A stretch of DNA of 64,000 nt, taken from Gigaspora margarita. Its lineage: Eukaryota > Glomeromycota > Glomeromycetes > Diversisporales > Gigasporaceae. The stretch spans positions 179,405 to 243,404 of the forward strand of contig WTPW01000328.1 in NCBI GenBank assembly GCA_009809945.1, read 5' to 3'. Below are positions 10,805 through 22,704 of the stretch, one piece after another; within the stretch, counting starts at the first letter, position 1, and every line of letters begins with the position of its first letter. A program made the translations under genes and the position numbers. The notes below the pieces were generated by a model that saw only the letters and a program-made list of their open reading frames with translations, was not told the origin of the DNA and searched no databases.

Positions 10805-11612
10805 CAGTAGCCTACTATAATATTGCGGACACTGTTTAAAAATTTATATAGAGCTAAATTTATAAGATATTAAGCTAAAAATAAAAATATAAATGCATTA
10901 AATCTATATCTTTTAAATAAAAAAAAGTTTATAAAACTCTATGCAATACTTTTTAAAATAATCAGATTTTAGTAAATTTTAGATTTTTTTATTATTGTGA
11001 TTTGCTAATTTTTAATATATTCATATAGTAGCACAAATTACTAAATATAGTAATATATAAACTTGATTTTTTATAAAGTAAACTAGCAATTTTTTTTAAA
11101 TAAAAGTATTTAGCATAACAAATTGTATTTATTTTGAAAGTTTTATAATTATTAAAAATTATTTACTAAATTACTATATATAGTAATAAAATTACTATAT
11201 TTAGCAATTTTTAATTTTAATTTAGTAATTTTAATTCTAAAATTTAAAAATAATAACTAGCTTAATATTTTTTAAAATTTTATAAAAATTTGTAATTATA
11301 TATAATTTGTTATGCTGAATAATTTTTACTTAATTTTGAAATTTAGTTAACTTAATAAAAATTTTACTTTTACTATATACATATTATTTTAATCATTTTT
11401 TTAATATTATAATTTTCGTGATTGTATAACATTGCAAAAAATTAAAATTTTTAATTATTTTAAAAAGTACAGCATAGAATTTTTTGATTTTTTTCTTTAT
11501 TTGAAGGATATAGATTTAATAAATTTATATTTTTATTTTTAGCTTAATATCTTATAAATTTAGCTCTATATAAATTTTTTAAAAGTGTCCACAATATTAT
11601 GGTAGGCCACTG
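10805..11612. mobile_element. Mariner-like foldback element with TA duplication
   Basis: TA at 10803-10804 and 11613-11614 bound termini CAGTAGCCTACTATAATATT and, inverted, CAGTGGCCTACCATAATATT. The inverted match runs far inward: GAGCTAAATTTATAAGATAT and its complement, then AGCATAACAAATTG and its complement. Most of the 808 bases therefore form two long arms. No transposase is left. CAGT-type ends and TA duplication fit Tc1/mariner. Confidence 0.8.
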
Positions 11613-11889
11613 TATTGCAAAACAACACAAAAATATCAAAATAGTACCTCCTGCGTGCATTAGTTTATTGATCTGCATGAGTACGCGACCCCTGTAGGGG
11701 AGGAAATTTGCATTTTTTTTATTTGGTCTATTTCGCAATATTCTGCAATATATTTCAAAATATTTTGAAATAATAACCGTAATATTACTATAATATAATG
11801 TAATATATTATGTAATATACTGTGTCGATTATAAGATTTTTGTAATATTATGGGCCGTAATATCTTACATAAGATTACATATATATAAT

Positions 11890-12165
11890 TTGCTGATGTA
11901 TGCTATGGCTTGTGCTATAGAATATTTCACCAATACCTAGGATACAAACCATTTATTGCAGTAACTGACCACTCAGCCTTAAAGAGTTACAATGCTCTAC
12001 ACTAAAGTGGCAAAAAGCAAGATGGATCCTATGCTTACAACTTTACAATTTTGTCATACTCTATAGGGCAGAACAAATCTATTGAAATGCAGATGCCTTA
12101 TCCCGAATAGTGGAAGAATTACTACAAAAGAAAATAATAAAGAAGTAGTTAATTACTACCAAAAA
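11890..12165 (+). pseudogene. Ty3/gypsy RNase H fragment
   Basis: With frame changes, the plus strand reads RIFHQYLGYKPFIAVTDHSALKS-type sequence near 11920-11990, WQKARWILCLQ near 12010, and NADALSRIVEEL near 12090-12120. TDHSALK and ADALSR are the signature ends of the gypsy RNase H domain, which removes the RNA strand during reverse transcription. Stops occur near 12004 and 12086. It is the most upstream recognisable piece of a plus-strand gypsy element; reverse transcriptase is not seen. Confidence 0.8.
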
Positions 12166-12837
12166 GCAGCAGATATGAAGAATGCTATAGAAAAATATCT
12201 ATATACACTTACTCAAGGATCCTTCAAAGCCTAAAAAGTCAAAAAAGTAGAAGTCTTCAAAACCATCATACAAGAATATCCCTACAAGAATATTTACAAA
12301 GAAATAGAAATAACAAACTGAGATTATAACTATAAGTAGATTAGGTAAGAGAAAATAGGTATAGTCGATAATAAGGGAACTATGGACCAAGAAAATAATT
12401 GGAATAAAGTACTTACCACTAGCGAAAGAGAACAAAATGTACTACTAGGTACTATTAATCAAATTAGCCATCAAAACAATAAGGATAATAACCTGGCAAT
12501 ATTATATAAAAATTAGTATAAACCTTCTAGTAAAACACATGCTACAGATAATGGCCAGTCAATAAATATTGATGATACTTAACTCATCAATATACCATAG
12601 TAGGGAGAATAGGTCACAGAGCTCAATTTGAAGAAAATTATCTCATAAACAAAATGTTTGGGATTAAGTACAGTTTGAGCCATATTGATCTGAGTGGAAT
12701 ATCAGTACCACTAATGATCTAGTGGCAGATATAAAAATTGATCCAGAAAAATGGGCCCAACCCTTTAACAATTATTGCAATTAGGAGGCCCTATGATAGT
12801 ATATAAGAAAAGGGAATAATTAATAGATTGATTAATT
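12166..12837 (+). other. Degenerate retroelement-derived DNA
   Basis: The stretch after the RNase H fragment carries short broken frames only. It probably belongs to the same gypsy element (linker between RNase H and integrase), judged by position. No domain is recognisable. Confidence 0.35.
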
Positions 12838-13372
12838 AGGGGGCATCCATAAATAACGTTATGCTTGAGGGGGGTCCCCCAAAATATAATGATTTTCCAA
12901 TATGTGGGGGATCCCCCAAAATATAATATAAATTTTTTATAAAAATTTGTCTAAAACTTGATCCAGTAGTTCGAATTGGATGATTTTGGTACCATTCGAA
13001 TCGTCTTGTGGAGAGGATTCGAATGGTAGCAAAATCATTTGATTTAGATTACTGAATTACGTTTTATTAACGAAATACTATTTGTTATTATGTTTTCTTA
13101 TAAAATTACTATAAAAGCAACTGTATTTTGTGAATAACACTTGATCTAGTGATCCAAATGAAATGATTTTGGTACCACTGGATTCGTCTCATAGAGATGA
13201 ATCAAATGGTATCAAAATCATCCAGATTAGATTACTATGCCAGAATATATCCAAGTTTTTGTAAAATTATATATATAAATATACAGATTTATGAATTTTT
13301 TTTTATATAGTCTAGGGGGATCATTAGCTACTATATAGGAGTACATAATGTTATTTATAGATACCCCTTATA
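12838..13372. mobile_element. MITE with GGGGCATCCATAAATAACGT-type ends
   Basis: GGGGCATCCATAAATAACGTTATG near 12840 is inverted as CATAATGTTATTTATAGATACCCC near 13347-13371. The interior holds two direct copies (about 12955-13065 and 13138-13240) of a sequence that is itself a hairpin: ATGATTTTGGTACCATTCGA... / ...GGTAGCAAAATCAT. The target duplication is unclear. Confidence 0.65.
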
Positions 13373-13837
13373 TATAGACCAGAATTGATTCACCTAGTCT
13401 TGGAAATAGGAATGCTTAAAAATTACCTAACCAAGATAATTATAAAAAAATTTTTTTGTCTAACAATAGAGAAAGGCTAGTCAGAACGAAGTAGGGCAAA
13501 TTGAGGGGCCTATTTTATTATATTTTATCATATTTACCTTCTTTAATTAGTTACTAACAAGAAAAGATCAAATCAAACCTGTTGACAAAAAAAAAAAATA
13601 TAAGTACAATTAGAAAAAGTCACATAGTCAACAGAAATTAAATCTTGCCCATATGTCTGTAAAAGACAAGCTATCTTCAGCTCTCCAAAATGACTGATAT
13701 GTCTTCTAGGATTGCTTTAAAAATTTCCCCAAAATTGGCTTGAATTTTTAAAGCATACTGCACATGTCACAGGCTCATAAGAAGAGCCAAAAGAAGTATT
13801 TAAAAAGATATCTACAAGGGTGTAGAGATAGTAGTTG

Positions 13838-14360
13838 AATCCGGATATATATTTATATCTGGATGAATCCAGATTTTAAATAAATTTGGATTCAATTTTT
13901 TGAATATCTGTATCCAGATATAATATAAATCTGGATATAATATATATTTGGATAGAAAATAAATCCAAATAGAAAATAAATCCAGATATAAAATAAATCT
14001 GAATATACAATAAATCTGAATAGAAAATAAATCCAGATAAAAATAAATCTGGATAGAAAATAAATCTGGATATAAAAATTTGGAGAATTTATCAAAGGTG
14101 GGCTAGGAGAAAGGAAATTAACTATTCAGGTATTTATGATAGCTATTTAATTTTTTATATCTGGATAGATTTATATCTGGATATATATTTATATCTGGAT
14201 ATATATTTATATCTGAATATATACTTATATTCAGATATATATTTATATCCGGATGCATTCAGATATATTTATATTTGGATTTAAAATAGATTAATCCAGA
14301 TATATTTTTTGATTTTATTTATATCTGGATAATAAAAATATATCCAGATTCTAACTCTAC
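13838..14360. repeat. Satellite-like array of ATCCAGATATA units
   Basis: More than 500 bases are built from irregular copies of TATCTGGAT / ATCCAGATA alternating with AATA-rich spacers. Both orientations alternate, so the array can form many small hairpins. The reading frame over it (FYIQIYFLSRFIFIWIY) is a translation of the repeat. Confidence 0.85.
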
Positions 14361-15297
14361 AAGGGTAGATATTGTTATTAAAATAGAATTGGTGTTGAAA
14401 AGATAAACAGAGAAAACTAAAGAAATATACTTACAAATCTAAAATCTGACAGTAAATTGAATCCAATCCAGGTTGTCAGTGTCCTATTACAAAGAAGTGC
14501 ATATGACTCATATTCTACTGGAACAAACAAGAAGGAAATCATTAAGTACCAAAAGTCTACTCATGAGACTATTGTATGATCACTATAAGATTTTTCTAAC
14601 AAAACAGATTGGCAAAAAAACATATTTCAAATGCCTATGAGGCCCAAGAAATAAACTAAAAAATTGCAAGAAGAAATAAAAAACTAACAACCAACTTGAA
14701 AAAGGAAAAGTAATACAAGTGATAGGGGCTTGGGTATAAATCAGTTATCATTATATCAACTATAAAATCAGTGCCACCTACTTTAAGTATCAAACAATTA
14801 CCTGCATACAAGGAAAAGAAAAACACATACACTTAATAGAAACAATTACCTGATTTAATTCAGTATTTTGCACTACATATAAATGCTTAAGCAAAAATTG
14901 TGACCAAGCCTTAATTGACAAAATCAGGCCAATCTGAATACAAAGTCATACTCTTGATCAAATTACAAATGAACCTAAAAATTGGAGTTAAGAAATTAAA
15001 GGAATTAAAAAAATCTAAACCTGACACAAAACTTAATCTAGTCCAGGTTGTCAGTATTCTGGCAAGAAATCGAACTGAATAAGATGAATATAAAGCATTT
15101 GAGTTAAAAAAAAATTCTAGAAAATGGAGCTTCATCAATATTCTGCCTTAAAAATATACCTTTAGTATTGACAATATCTGCCTTATCTTGATAATTGACA
15201 GCAAAAAACCCTAAAGAAATAGTGCAAGTTTTTCAAGTCAAGAATGGTAGTTTATATAAGAAAAATAAAAGACAAGAAACAATTGGATTAAAGTAGT
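14361..15297 (+). other. Degenerate retroelement DNA with an internal direct duplication
   Basis: A block near 14420-14490 (AATCCAATCCAGGTTGTCAGT) is repeated with differences near 15010-15065 (AATCTAGTCCAGGTTGTCAGT), 580 bases apart. No intact domain is readable. Position suggests it lies within the gypsy element. Confidence 0.4.
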
Positions 15298-15730
15298 ATG
15301 GAAGAGAAAGTATGGATAATACTCACTTTAGCTTATAATCACTCATTGGGAGAACACTTCAAAAAGGATATTATGTTTAATAAAATTCAAGGTTATTCCT
15401 ATTTGCCCAGATGTATTATAATATTCATGAATATGTCAAAACATGTAAAAGGTGTCAACAATATGGAAGCAGGAAGTTGAAGAAACCTTTATACCCAATA
15501 CATATTGAGGCCTTATTTCACAGCATCAGAATTGATATTGCAGAACCTTTACTCATTACACTACGGTCCAATAGATATATTGTTGTGGTTACTGACTATA
15601 TGACTAAATGACCAAAAACTCATGCAATTCCTAGGGCAAATACACAGGAGGTGGCCAAGTTCATCTACAAAGACATATATGCTAGTATAGATGTTCAAGC
15701 ATTTTATTGTCTAATTAAGGTTGCATTTTA
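15298..15730 (+). pseudogene. Ty3/gypsy integrase, zinc-binding and early core domain
   Basis: The first frame gives NHSLGEHFKKDIMFNKIQG, the second YYNIHEYVKTCKRCQQYGSR. Together these form the His-His-Cys-Cys zinc-binding domain that precedes retroviral-type integrase cores. The core start follows: FHSIRIDIAEPL, then NRYIVVVTDYMTK with a stop where Trp is expected, then AIPRANTQEVAKFIYKDIY. The Asp in VVTDY fits the first catalytic Asp region. The enzyme would insert element cDNA into the chromosome. At least one frameshift and stops make it inactive. Confidence 0.85.
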
Positions 15731-16001
15731 ATAACTATATTGTAGATAAACTCTTCACTACTATGAGTACTAAGCACTAATGCTCTATACCCTATTATAC
15801 AAACTAATGGGCATATAGAGCATTTTAACAAAACCCTGTACAATTTGATAGCAAAACTGGTTAAGAAAAGTGCAGTAAATCACGTAATTAGGGTTTATAT
15901 AGGTCTGACCCCCTCCTCCCTGTGATAGACTATTGACCAATCAGATTTAATATTAAAAAAATTCAAAAATGTTTTTGACCCACGTATGATAACAGTCACT
16001 A

Positions 16002-16321
16002 CATAGTAAAGTCATTATTTTACTATGTAATCGATTAAATTGGCTTAAGTAACCTTGTTCAGAAGATCAAAATACACTTATTATAAAATTTTTATTAGTA
16101 TTGGAGAACTTTTTATTATTTGACTTTTTGATTTTTTTGTTCAATGAAAATTTTAAAATTTTTTAAAAAAATACATTTGATGAATGTAAAAATTAAAAGT
16201 TAAATAATAAAAACTTCTTTAATTTTGATAAAAATTTTAGAGCATATGTATTTTGAATATTCAAACAAGTTTACTTAATCAATAATTATAGATTGACATA
16301 GTAAAATTAGACTTTACTATG
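16002..16321. mobile_element. Foldback MITE with TA duplication
   Basis: TA at 16000-16001 and 16322-16323 bound the inverted ends CATAGTAAAGTC and GACTTTACTATG. The inverted match continues inward (AAGTAACC... / AAATAATAAAAACTTCTTT) so the element folds along most of its 320 bases. It interrupts the gypsy integrase core region. Confidence 0.7.
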
Positions 16322-16519
16322 TAGCAACTTTCTGCGAATTTTTATTATAATAAATACTTCAATATTATTGGCTATTTTACTCTATATATATATATAGGAC
16401 GTGATAAATGGGGACCCCCTCCTCCTCTAAAAAATTATATGATTTATTGCACTCCCCTAACAATGTAATGAATTGGTACCTAATCATTTTATCGATTTTG
16501 TTCGCCTACTATACTACAA

Positions 16520-16690
16520 AACAAACCACAACTAAGGAAGCACATTTTATCTAGTATATGGCAAAAAGGCCAAATTGCCTTTATACCCAAGTGAATCCAA
16601 AGATCTATTGAATGGAATGATAATTCAGAGGTCGTATAAGATCGACTATGATCTATCTGAAGGCTGCAATAATATATTATATCATCAAAA
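16520..16690 (+). pseudogene. Ty3/gypsy integrase core, C-terminal part
   Basis: One frame reads FYLVYGKKAKLPLYPSES then LLNGMIIQRSYKIDYDLSEG. FxLVYGxxxxLP is a conserved motif at the end of gypsy integrase cores. It continues the integrase fragment that ends near 15730-15880 after removal of the inserted DNA at about 15880-16500. Confidence 0.8.
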
Positions 16691-16719
16691 ATATATATGC
16701 ATAATCTTGCTTAAGTTTT

Positions 16720-17085
16720 TACAGTATGTAAAAAAATCGTAAACTTATGTAAGATTTAGTGTACAACTATGTAAGTCTTACAGTGCATAAGAAAATCATA
16801 AATTTATGTAAAACTTTTATGTAAATTTATGATTTTCTTATAGTATGTAAAAAAATCTTAAATTTATATAAAATTTTTACATTTTCTTATGGTATATAAA
16901 AAAATTATAAATTTATATAAAATTTTTATGCAAATTTATGATTTTCTTACATACCATAAGAAAATAGTAAATTTACATAAAAATTTTACATAAATTTATG
17001 ATTTTTTTATAGTGCATAAAAAAATCATAACTTTACATAAAAATTTTCTATAAATTTACGATTTTTTTATAGTGTGTAAATTTAA
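16720..17085. repeat. Palindromic minisatellite (TTTACATAAAAATTTTATGTAAA type)
   Basis: About eight alternating copies of AAATTTATGTAAAA and TTTTATGTAAATTTATG separated by TTTTCTTATAGTGTGTAAA. Each unit is self-complementary. Confidence 0.8.
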
Positions 17086-17339
17086 ATTAAAAAAAATTGG
17101 AAGGTAAAAAATTTTTTAAGCCCATATGATATATCATCTTGCATAGATCATAAATATATATAGTACAAAATGTAAAAAAAAAACATTTTACACTAATTTT
17201 TTTAATTTTTGCATTTTTTCAATTTTTGCATTTTTTTGAAATATTTCAAATACTTTTGAAATATTTTAGAACTAGGAAACCAAGCTGGATCAGTAGTTCT
17301 ATAGCCTGAATTATACCAATAGCATGTTTGACTAATATT

Positions 17340-18260
17340 TTCAAAATATTTCAAAATGTTTCGATGATCATAGTACAGGATCAGATTAGATCTTTTTTAT
17401 TTTTTTTTGTTTATAATTTAGATCTTCTATTAATTTTATATTGTTTTTTCATTCTCATTTTGGTTTTTTTTTTATTTCATTTCATTTAGTTTTGTTTTGT
17501 TTTGTTATTTTTTTCTTTTATTTATTATTTTTTAATTTTATTTTTACAAATACACTGAACCTAATTTTTTTGGCACTTTGCAAGAAATCTAATGACTTTT
17601 TGACACTTTGCGCAAGCCAACTCAGCCTTCTAACACTTTGCAAGAACACACAACTGATTTTACCAATTTCTAAATTTCAGAAAACACCTCTTTAAAGAAA
17701 TAAAGGTTTAGTTAATGCTTTATTTATTTTTTGTTTAATATTTTTTGTTCTTTTTGTTTTGGTTTTGTTTTTTTTTTATTTTTTTTTATTAATTTATTTT
17801 ATTCTGGCACTTTGCAAGAAAAATAATTTAGGCTTTTTTGATACTTTGCAAGCAAACCCAAACTTTTTTAGAACTTTGCAAGAATATATACAACTTGATT
17901 TTAGCAATTTCTGTTATAAACTCTACTTCAAAGAAATGGAGATTTGGGGTTTCATTTTTTTTATTTAGTTTGCTTACATTTTCATTTTTTTTGTTAGTTT
18001 CTTTTTACTTATTTCTTTAATTTTTATTTTTTTATTTATTCTAGCACTTTGTGAAAACTGTAATTTCAATGATTTCTGGATTGCAAGAACACAAACTCTT
18101 ACTTTGTAAAATGGAATTTGGGGCTTTGTTTATTTTTTTAGTTTGCTTATAGTTTTGTTTTTTGTTTGTTTTTACTTATTTTTTAATTTTATTTTATTTT
18201 ATTTATTCACAACTTTTTTCGAACTTTGTAAGAAAGCAATTTGACTTTTCCAGCACTTTA
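17340..18260 (+). repeat. Dispersed repeat R, copy 2
   Basis: It matches 9200-10200 in order: GATCAGATTAGATCTTTT, a T-rich run, then CACTTTGCAAGAA variants near 17575, 17607, 17637, 17812, 17848, 17875, and TTTAAAGAAATAAAGGTTTAGTTA. The match breaks near 18260 where another element begins and resumes at about 20110. Confidence 0.65.
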
Positions 18261-18269
18261 CAACATCGG

Positions 18270-18435
18270 CAAATTTTATATATAGATATATATCGATTAC
18301 TAACCGATAAGATATATATCAATACTCAACACCCCTATCAATTATTATCGATAGTGATAGTAATCAATATATATCTGGTTAATCAATATATATCGAATAC
18401 TGGTTAATCGATATATATCGAATATGATATCAATT
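18270..18435. repeat. TATATATCGAT-rich tract (left), with partner at 19890-20095
   Basis: Irregular copies of ATCGATATATATCGA occur here and again at 19890-20095, on either side of the simple-sequence arrays. They lie outside and inside the nested inverted-repeat element respectively. Confidence 0.6.
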
Positions 18436-18788
18436 AATAATTATTATATTCACATAATCATGCTTTTTGCAAATTTTTAAACATTTTACAGGTTTTCACA
18501 AGTTTTCGCAATTTAATATAAAATTTTATATTTTTTATTTATTATTATTATACATTATATTTTAAATTAAATATATGTTTTTACTCAATATTATATATTT
18601 TATTATATATTAATATATATTCTTTACAATAAAAAAAAACAACAAAAAAATGAAACCAAAAAAAATAATGAAAAAAACGAAAATGAAAAATAGTAATATT
18701 TTAAACTACTTTCGCACTTTGTCAATAAAAATACTAGCCCTATATACTTATTTCCTCATCCTAAAGTTGGCTCTTCTTTGTTTTAACT

Positions 18789-18862
18789 ATCGTATTCGCT
18801 TATATTTGCTTGTATTCGCTTATATTCGCTTGTATTCACTTATATTCGCTTATATTCACTAC
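18789..18862. repeat. 12-base tandem repeat TTATATTCGCTTGTATTCGC
   Basis: Six or more units of TATATTCGCT / TGTATTCGCT in direct tandem order. Confidence 0.85.
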
Positions 18863-19077
18863 TTTCTAAAAAAATAGTAAAGAAGTAAAAAAAAAAATAA
18901 AAAAACTATTTCTCAGAAGCATTAGTGTTAGACCACCCCATACAAATGCAAGAGAAACTAGAAAAACCACTCTATACGACCCCAGCGACGACACCAACTA
19001 GGACAACACCAATGGTACCAACAACAGCACCAACGATGATACGAAATATGATACAAAAAAAAAAAGTTAATAAGCAA

Positions 19078-19850
19078 AGAGAAGCGAAGAGAAGCGAAGA
19101 GAAGCGAAGAAAAGTGCCATACGAACACAAGAGAAACGAGCAAGACCACCCTGTACGGACACAAGAGAAACGAGAAGATCACCCCATCGAATGCGAGAAA
19201 AATGAGCAAGACCACCCCGTACGAATGCAAGAGAATCGAGCAAGACCTACTTACAAAAACACAGGAAAAACAAACGGACCACCCACAAGAACGCTAACAA
19301 ACTATGCAACACTATCTACAAGAATACCGAGAGAAGCACATAAAGCCATTCCACAAGAACATCAACAACACCTAGCTAGCGACATGACACCAACGACGAC
19401 ACCAACTATGACACCAAGAGAAGCAAAGAGAAGTAAAGAGAAGTGAAGAGATGCGAAGAGATGCGAAGAGATACAAAGAGATGCAAAGAGATATGAAAAG
19501 AAGAGAAGCGAAGACAAAAAAAAACAAACAGATAAAAAAAATAAAAATAAAATAAAAATAATGATTATCAAAGATGATCATTATTTTTATATGATGCACG
19601 TGGATGCGCAACTGTGCAAAAATAAATAAATGAAAAATAAAAAAAAATAAAAATAAATAAAAAAAAACTGGCGAAGAGATGCGAAGAGATGTGAAGAGAT
19701 GTAAAGAGAAGCGAAGAGAAGAGAAGCGAAGACAAAAAAAAACAAACAGATAAAAAAATAAAAAAAATAATTATCAAAGATCATTATTTTTATATGATGC
19801 ACGTGGATGCGCAACTGTGCGAAAATAAATAAAAAAAATAAATAAATAAA
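19078..19850. repeat. GAAGCGAAGA purine-rich arrays and a 130-base direct duplication
   Basis: GAGAAGCGAAGA units occur at 19078-19112, 19420-19515 and 19672-19735. The segment AAACAAACAGATAAAAAA...TTATATGATGCACGTGGATGCGCAACTGTGC is present twice, ending at 19618 and 19821. The reading frame at 18925-19446 (rich in TTPT and KRSEEKRR) is a translation of these arrays and is not called as a gene. Confidence 0.8.
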
Positions 19851-20804
19851 TAAAATAAATAAAAAAAATTAAAATCGTTAATGATCTATTATAGCGATTA
19901 ATACCCATTAATCGTTATATATCATTTCAATAAGTATGATTAAAATCGATTATAGATATATAGCGATTTATATTTTATTTATGCTGTATATCGATTATAG
20001 ATACATATCGGTATAAAACTAGTTTATCGATATATATTGTTAATTTTTAATCGATATATATCGATTAATTGTTATATATCGATATGAATCTACATAAAAA
20101 ATTTCTCGATGAAGAACACCAACTCTAACTTCTCAAGCACTTTGCAAGAAGTTGCGAATATGAAAAAAAGAAATAATAGCTAACTGCAGAGTAAGAAAAA
20201 TAAGTGTGTTAGCCTAGTATTTTTATGGAATTGAATGTGACAAAGTGCAAAAGTATTTTAAATATTATTATTTTTTGATATTTTTTTTTAGATTTGTTTT
20301 TTTAGGTTTATTTTTTTTTATCATTTTTTTTATTAGTTTTTTGTAAAGAATGTATAATAATATATAACTAAAATATATAATATTAATTAAAAATTTAAAA
20401 TATAATGTATAAAAAAAATAAATAAAACTTTATAATAAATTGTGAAACCTTGCAAAAACTTGCAAAAACCTATAAAACATTTAAAAACTTTGCAAAAAGC
20501 ATGATTATGTGAATATTATTATTAATTGGCATAATATCTCATTGATTTACGCAAGTTTTCGCCAGTTTTTACTAGTTTTTAATATTTGTTGTTTGTAATA
20601 TTTTTGCTATATTTCAAATTTACTATGCTATAATTGTTTGTAATTATTACACTTTCATAATACTTCGAAGTTACTATAGTGTAAACTTATGTAATTATTA
20701 CCCCTATGTAATACTTTAAACTAATTATAAGTTTTTGTAAGTTTATACTTGTGTAAAAACTTATGGAGGTTTATGCATATTTTTTTTGCTAATGTACATT
20801 AGAT

Positions 20805-21130
20805 TAGAATGAACAACAAAAGCAAAAAGAGCAGCATGATAGGCAGATCAAAGCCACCCATGATTTTGAAATCGGTGAGAAAGTCCTTGTGCTAGATGCT
20901 AGAAAATTAGGCACCCATAAATATAAATTAATGCCTAAATAGAAGGGCCATATTATATTTATACTACCCTAAGAATAGGGTATAAAACTATAAGAACTAA
21001 GCAAAAAATTGCTTGTATTGCCCCTAAACAAAAGCCTATTAAAACCCTATTATAAGCAGAAAATATAAAAAGCCAAATATAAATCTTTAAAGACCTTATC
21101 TAAACAAAATGAATAACATTTCTCCAGTGC
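20805..21130 (+). pseudogene. Ty3/gypsy integrase C-terminal tail
   Basis: The frame reads NEQQKQKEQHDRQIKATHDF, then EIGEKVLVLDARKLGTHKYKL, then a stop and NKSLLKPYYKQKI-type remnants. The GEKVLVLD pattern is the small beta-barrel that follows gypsy integrase cores and binds DNA. It completes the order RNase H - zinc domain - core - tail across the window. Confidence 0.8.
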
Positions 21131-21524
21131 AATGCATCCAACTAGACCAAAATATTCTCAAAGCAATTGAAATAACCCCTGTGCTATGCTCCTTTATAAA
21201 AAACTAAGAGAATACTATAAAAATCACTATGCCTATTACTACTTGATGCAGGCTGGAAGAAGAGTAACTGAATCAAGAGCTTTGTCTATGCTTATTATCT
21301 TAGCTCTCTTTTAGATAATATGACTGGGAGCCAATGCTGCAACATCTGAGGAATTGCCTTGTAATATTATAGCAAAACTACACTCTGAATCTACTATATT
21401 TTGAATGACAAGGAGTAGAGCAATTCTATTGTACTACCTATACCACTTTGGCAGAGTTCACTGTTTAACTGATAAAGAATATTGGTTGCTCTTGCTGTAA
21501 ATTACACTTGTGGTACTCATGTAT

Positions 21525-21538
21525 AAAGGTGGGATAAT
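21525..21538 (+). other. Polypurine tract of the gypsy element
   Basis: AAAGGTGGGATAAT directly precedes the TGTGAAGAG start of the LTR. This is the usual primer site for plus-strand DNA synthesis. Confidence 0.7.
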
Positions 21539-22180
21539 TGTGAAGAGCTCTCATCCATGTGTTTTATTTTTTCTATTTATTTAATTGTTATTTATTTTAT
21601 TTATTTTATTTTATGTTATTTATTTATTATTATATATTAGTACTTCATTTAAATTATATATCTTTAGAATAGTTCTTATCTGATTCATATATTTGTATAT
21701 ATCTCTGCCAGTAGGGATATTAGTCAACTCAGAGTTAGTTGTATTAGCCAACTTAGCTAACTAAGTTGGTCAATTTTTCAAAAAATTGGCTTAGTCGACT
21801 AAAGACCTGATTTAGACTAACTAACCTGAAAATCGTAAATTTTTAATTAGCATTTAGCCTTTTACAGAAATGCATAATATTATTTCAGAATCAATTAAAA
21901 CTTGATCTAAGCATGTATAGCTTAAACCTTTTACAAATTTTAATAATAATCAGTTTAATTATTCAAATTATATGTTAAAACAGGAAGTAAATTGCATGCT
22001 GCTTTCTCAATCGAACTATTACCAAACCAAATTATGCAATTAGAGTTAGATTAAAAATTTTTTATTAATATAAAATGAGCAATGTTAATTTACAAATATT
22101 TGGATCATAAATATTAGTGTAAGCTATTAATAAAGATCATTTATATTTCTATGCGTGATGTTTCAAATACAAAGTTTAGA

Positions 22181-22402
22181 TAGCAGAGGTATTTTTCAAT
22201 TTTTAACAGCTGTCAGGAGTGCATCAAGTGTGACTTAGGTTTACATGAGGAGAGCATCATCCTCCTGTGTTAAGAATAAAAAGTGAATTTCCAATTATAT
22301 AATATAATTAAAAACTTTGCTTTGTATTCTCAACACTCTCCTCATGTAAATGCACTTCTGATGCACTAAATAGCTATTAAAAATCAAAAAAGACTTCTGC
22401 TA
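22181..22402. mobile_element. MITE, family M3 copy 2
   Basis: TAGCAGAGGTATTTTTCAAT and the inverted end GACTTCTGCTA match the copy at 5564-5845. Flanks GTTTAGA and GTTTAGT give a 7-bp duplication with one difference. The interior hairpin around TGAGGAGAG / CTCTCCTCA is shared in layout. Confidence 0.7.
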
Positions 22403-22704
22403 GTTTAGTAAGAAAAACTGCTCAATATGTTTCATAAGTAAAAAAGTCTTTGAAAAACATGTAAAAACAATAATAAAAAATACTTAAATAATTTTATGAT
22501 TTAAAATTTTATTATAATTTTAATTAATAAAGTAAATATCAACATAAATAAAATTTGACTTTTGCTAATTATATATTTTAATGCACTCTTTCATTAAACA
22601 AATATCACGAGCTCTTTGTATTTATCTATATGAATATAACTATTAATGCCTTTCAATGTTATATAAAAAAGCATTCTCTTCTAAATTGATTTATCTCATA
22701 CTAT

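Larger units (their letters stand above)
18440..20525. mobile_element. Inverted-repeat element of about 2.1 kb nested in repeat R copy 2
   Basis: TTCACATAATCATGCTTTTT (18450-18469) is inverted as AAAAGCATGATTATGTGAAT (near 20495-20515). The arms run inward for about 330 bases each: the left GCACTTTGTC...ACTAGCCCTATATACTTATTT is the reverse of the right AAATAAGTGTGTTAGCCTAGTATTTTT...GACAAAGTGC. Between the arms lie simple-sequence arrays and no recognisable gene. The arms are themselves repeat-R sequence, so an inverted duplication is the alternative. Confidence 0.6.
16690..20800. mobile_element. About 4.1 kb composite insertion inside the gypsy element
   Basis: Gypsy coding sequence stops near 16685 and resumes near 20805. 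The edges of the intervening DNA are inverted: ATGCATAATCTTGCTTAAGTTTTTACA at the left and, reversed, ATGCATAAACCTCCATAAGTTTTTACAC at the right. The block carries a palindromic minisatellite, repeat R copy 2 and a nested inverted-repeat element. I cannot name the superfamily and saw no clear target duplication. Confidence 0.55.

Noticed and set aside
13640..13830. Possible Ty1/copia pre-integrase zinc domain (LAHMSVKDKL, CTCHRLIRRAKRS)
   Set aside because: Short, needs a frame change and lacks the full His-Cys spacing; too weak to list beside the clear gypsy parts.
18925..19446. 173-codon plus-strand frame rich in TTPT and KRSEEKRR
   Set aside because: It is a translation of GAAGCGAAGA and ACGACACCAAC simple repeats inside a transposon; no domain or splice context.
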